Origin: Nocardia aurantia | Lineage (GTDB): Bacteria; Actinomycetota; Actinomycetes; Mycobacteriales; Mycobacteriaceae | DNA length: 64,000 nt | Assembly: GCF_009604425.1 (NCBI RefSeq) | Contig: NZ_WEGI01000011.1 | Coordinates: 248,001-312,000, forward strand | Reading direction: 5' to 3' | In this document: positions 62,778 through 64,000 of the stretch, in pieces | Numbering within the stretch: position 1 is the first letter of the stretch | Layout of the letters: each line of letters opens with the position of its first letter | The notes under the pieces: generated by a model | Told to the model about the DNA's origin: nothing | Database searches by the model: none | Seen by the model: only the letters and a program-made list of their open reading frames with translations | Made by a program: the position numbers and the translations under genes

Positions 62778-63104
62778 CGTGATGAGGGAATTCGTGCCAC
62801 CCCGGACAGGATCGCCGAGCGCCTGCGCCCGCAACCGCGAGCACCCGGGTAGCGCATATTCCGAATGACCACGATCGGCGATAGTCGAGAGCGCCACCCT
62901 GACACCGACATCACACGTACGCATTGCTTTTCGACGATTGCCGGGACCCCGGAACGGGCTCGAGTCGAGATCACTCGTGGGTCGGGCATGGGCCGGCGGG
63001 AGTGAGCCGGAAGGTAGAATCGGTGCGGCTGGTCGACCCGGCCTTCTGCGAGGTGGTCGTGCCGGCTCCGGGGATCCCGGATCGAAACGAGGAGTGAGTC
63101 AGTC
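62778..63104. other. Intergenic stretch of 327 bp
   Basis: No certain gene. A 31-codon frame at 63002-63097 (start VSRKVESVRLVDPAFCEV, end IPDRNEE) has protein-like composition but no good ribosome-binding site and may be a fragment. The end holds GAGGAG for the next gene. Confidence 0.3.
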
Positions 63105-63515
63105 GTGAACTCCGAGAAAGCTGTCGACACCCGGATCGTTGATCCGGCCCGCCTCCCGTTCGCGTACGCGGACGCCCTCAACGTTGGGGACGCCGACGCC
63201 GTCCTCGAGCTGTTCCACCCGGACGCGACGATGCACACCTTCAGCGGCAAAGTCATCACCGGCCATGAGGCGCTGCGCGCCGAGACGGTCCAGACGGTCG
63301 CGACTCGGGCTCACCTGACCAACAAGCCCAAGTCTACCCTGATCGGGGGCGACACGGCCCTGATCATCGTTGATTGGAACCTCGAGGCGACGTTGCCGAC
63401 CGGCGCCCGGATCTCGCCGACCGGAACGACGACGGCCGTCGCCCGCCCGTCGGCCGACGGGTCGTGGCGGTTCGCCATCCTCGACTGTCGAAGAGCAGTC
63501 GGATCTCCCGGATAG
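63105..63515 (+). CDS. SnoaL-like (NTF2-fold) protein
   Basis: A 136-residue protein with the NTF2/SnoaL opening FAYADALNVGDADAVLELFHPDA, THM-like TMHTFSGKVITGHEALR and closing ADGSWRFAILDC. Such proteins are small enzymes or binding proteins (cyclases, isomerases, DUF4440 type). GTG start with GAGGAG upstream. The next gene begins 8 nt after its stop. Confidence 0.85.
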   Translation: MNSEKAVDTRIVDPARLPFAYADALNVGDADAVLELFHPDATMHTFSGKVITGHEALRAETVQTVATRAHLTNKPKSTLIGGDTALIIVDWNLEATLPTGARISPTGTTTAVARPSADGSWRFAILDCRRAVGSPG

Positions 63516-63523
63516 GCGACACG

Positions 63524-63859
63524 ATGATCCTTTCCGTAGGCACGACGCGCCTGCCGCGCGCCGCTCACAGCGAAATACCGTGGCGAATCCACGAGATCGC
63601 GCCCGACTTCGAGATCGAAGACGTCTGGGCATTGCCGACACCCGGCGGACCCGACGACTTCCCTCGACTTATCTCGGCCGTTCACGACAATGATTTTCCC
63701 AACGGCGCGCCACTACCGGTGCGCGCGGTCATGGCCTTCCTCAAACCCTTCCGGCACCTGTTGGTGTACCCCGCACTGATACGGATCATCGCCCAGCGCT
63801 GGAGCGCGCTGTCAGGAAACGAAACACCTGACAAGGGACCAAGTCGACAAAAGCAGTGA
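63524..63859 (+). CDS. DUF2867-like protein, apparently internally shortened
   Basis: A 111-residue protein. RIHEIAPDF then WALPTPGGPDDFPRL matches the N-terminal part of actinobacterial DUF2867 proteins, and the later KPFRHLLVYPALIRI matches their C-terminal end, yet these parts, usually about 100 residues apart, are nearly joined here. An in-frame deletion of the central domain is the simplest reading. Function unknown. ATG at 63524; it is coupled to the SnoaL-like gene. Confidence 0.6.
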   Translation: MILSVGTTRLPRAAHSEIPWRIHEIAPDFEIEDVWALPTPGGPDDFPRLISAVHDNDFPNGAPLPVRAVMAFLKPFRHLLVYPALIRIIAQRWSALSGNETPDKGPSRQKQ

Positions 63860-63861
63860 AA

Positions 63862-63879
63862 AAGAGAAACTTTTCTCTT
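63862..63879. terminator. A/T-rich inverted repeat after DUF2867-like gene
   Basis: AAGAGAAA and TTTCTCTT pair around a 2-nt centre directly after the stop. It is unusually AT-rich for this DNA and followed by C/T; a possible terminator or operator. Confidence 0.4.
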
Positions 63880-64000
63880 CCCGCCGAACGACGGCGGTCG
63901 AGACGGAAGGTGAATCGTCTTCTCACACCCGGACCCAGCTCGCCTACTTCAAGGGCTTCAAGATCCGCTACAGCCTCCCCAACGGTAAGCGGGCCGTCGT
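63880..64000 (+). other. Right-edge segment, possible start of another gene
   Basis: A frame open to the window end reads HTRTQLAYFKGFKIRYSLPN then GKRAVV, which is protein-like, but no start codon or ribosome-binding site lies in frame. Not enough sequence to name it. Confidence 0.2.

Overview
The window is high-GC, densely packed DNA from a mycolic-acid-type actinomycete, most likely Nocardia or a close relative. Supporting signs are GTG starts, ATGA/GTGA start-stop overlaps, SigF with a UsfY-like neighbour, a mycofactocin-type SDR, and many TetR/SDR pairs. No rRNA, tRNA, CRISPR array or insertion sequence was recognised.

1-10.3 kb is a stress-response region: a partial PlsC-like acyltransferase, two RsbW-like anti-sigma ATPases, a STAS antagonist, a three-gene phosphorelay (receiver-PP2C phosphatase, CHASE3 histidine kinase, receiver), a lipoprotein/UsfY-like pair divergent from sigF, and a Kup potassium transporter. 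Boxes of the form GTTT or GATT, N15, GGGTA precede the first rsbW-like gene, the STAS gene, sigF (twice), an iron-permease-like gene (28.6 kb) and a large multi-HAMP kinase (29.6 kb). This suggests one SigF regulon. The kinase is followed by an ANTAR-GAF-PAS-PP2C phosphatase and a MEDS-type anti-sigma ATPase (29.5-37.2 kb).

10.3-27.2 kb is a catabolic island. A leftward operon (CaiB CoA-transferase, CitE-like lyase, cyclase-family hydrolase, MmgE/PrpD) diverges from a rightward series (branched-chain-type ABC importer, second MmgE/PrpD, Asp/Glu/hydantoin racemase-like protein, flavoprotein reductase, dihydropyrimidinase-like amidohydrolase, disulfide oxidoreductase). An IclR regulator closes the island. 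The same 19-bp motif CGTTTC-N7-GRAACG lies upstream of caiB, of the transporter and of iclR. The layout fits uptake and breakdown of a cyclic amide/imide or a branched di- or tricarboxylate; the substrate is unknown.

37.4-43.2 kb holds the most novel-looking unit. A mycofactocin-type SDR diverges from a 34-residue membrane peptide, a NorD/CbbO-like VWA protein, a NorQ/CbbQ-like AAA ATPase, a 42-residue membrane peptide, an unrecognised polytopic membrane protein with several histidines, a single-span protein and a TetR regulator. NorQ/NorD pairs activate metalloenzymes, so this may be an undescribed membrane metalloenzyme with its activator. Between the VWA and ATPase genes a 32-bp sequence repeated in tandem creates three 11-codon ATGA-linked minicistrons.

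43.2-64 kb is accessory metabolism: a DGPF protein with its ECF42-type sigma factor, an aldo/keto reductase, a TauD dioxygenase/CMD pair with a TetR gene bracketed by two operator-like palindromes, a HbpS-like protein with an alcohol dehydrogenase, a LysR/IMPase-like/NADP-binding trio, SDR pairs with TetR regulators and strong palindromes, two DJ-1/PfpI paralogues, a DHFR-like reductase, an alpha/beta hydrolase, and VOC, SnoaL-like and shortened DUF2867-like genes. Gene remnants lie around 24.8, 58.3 and 61.9 kb.
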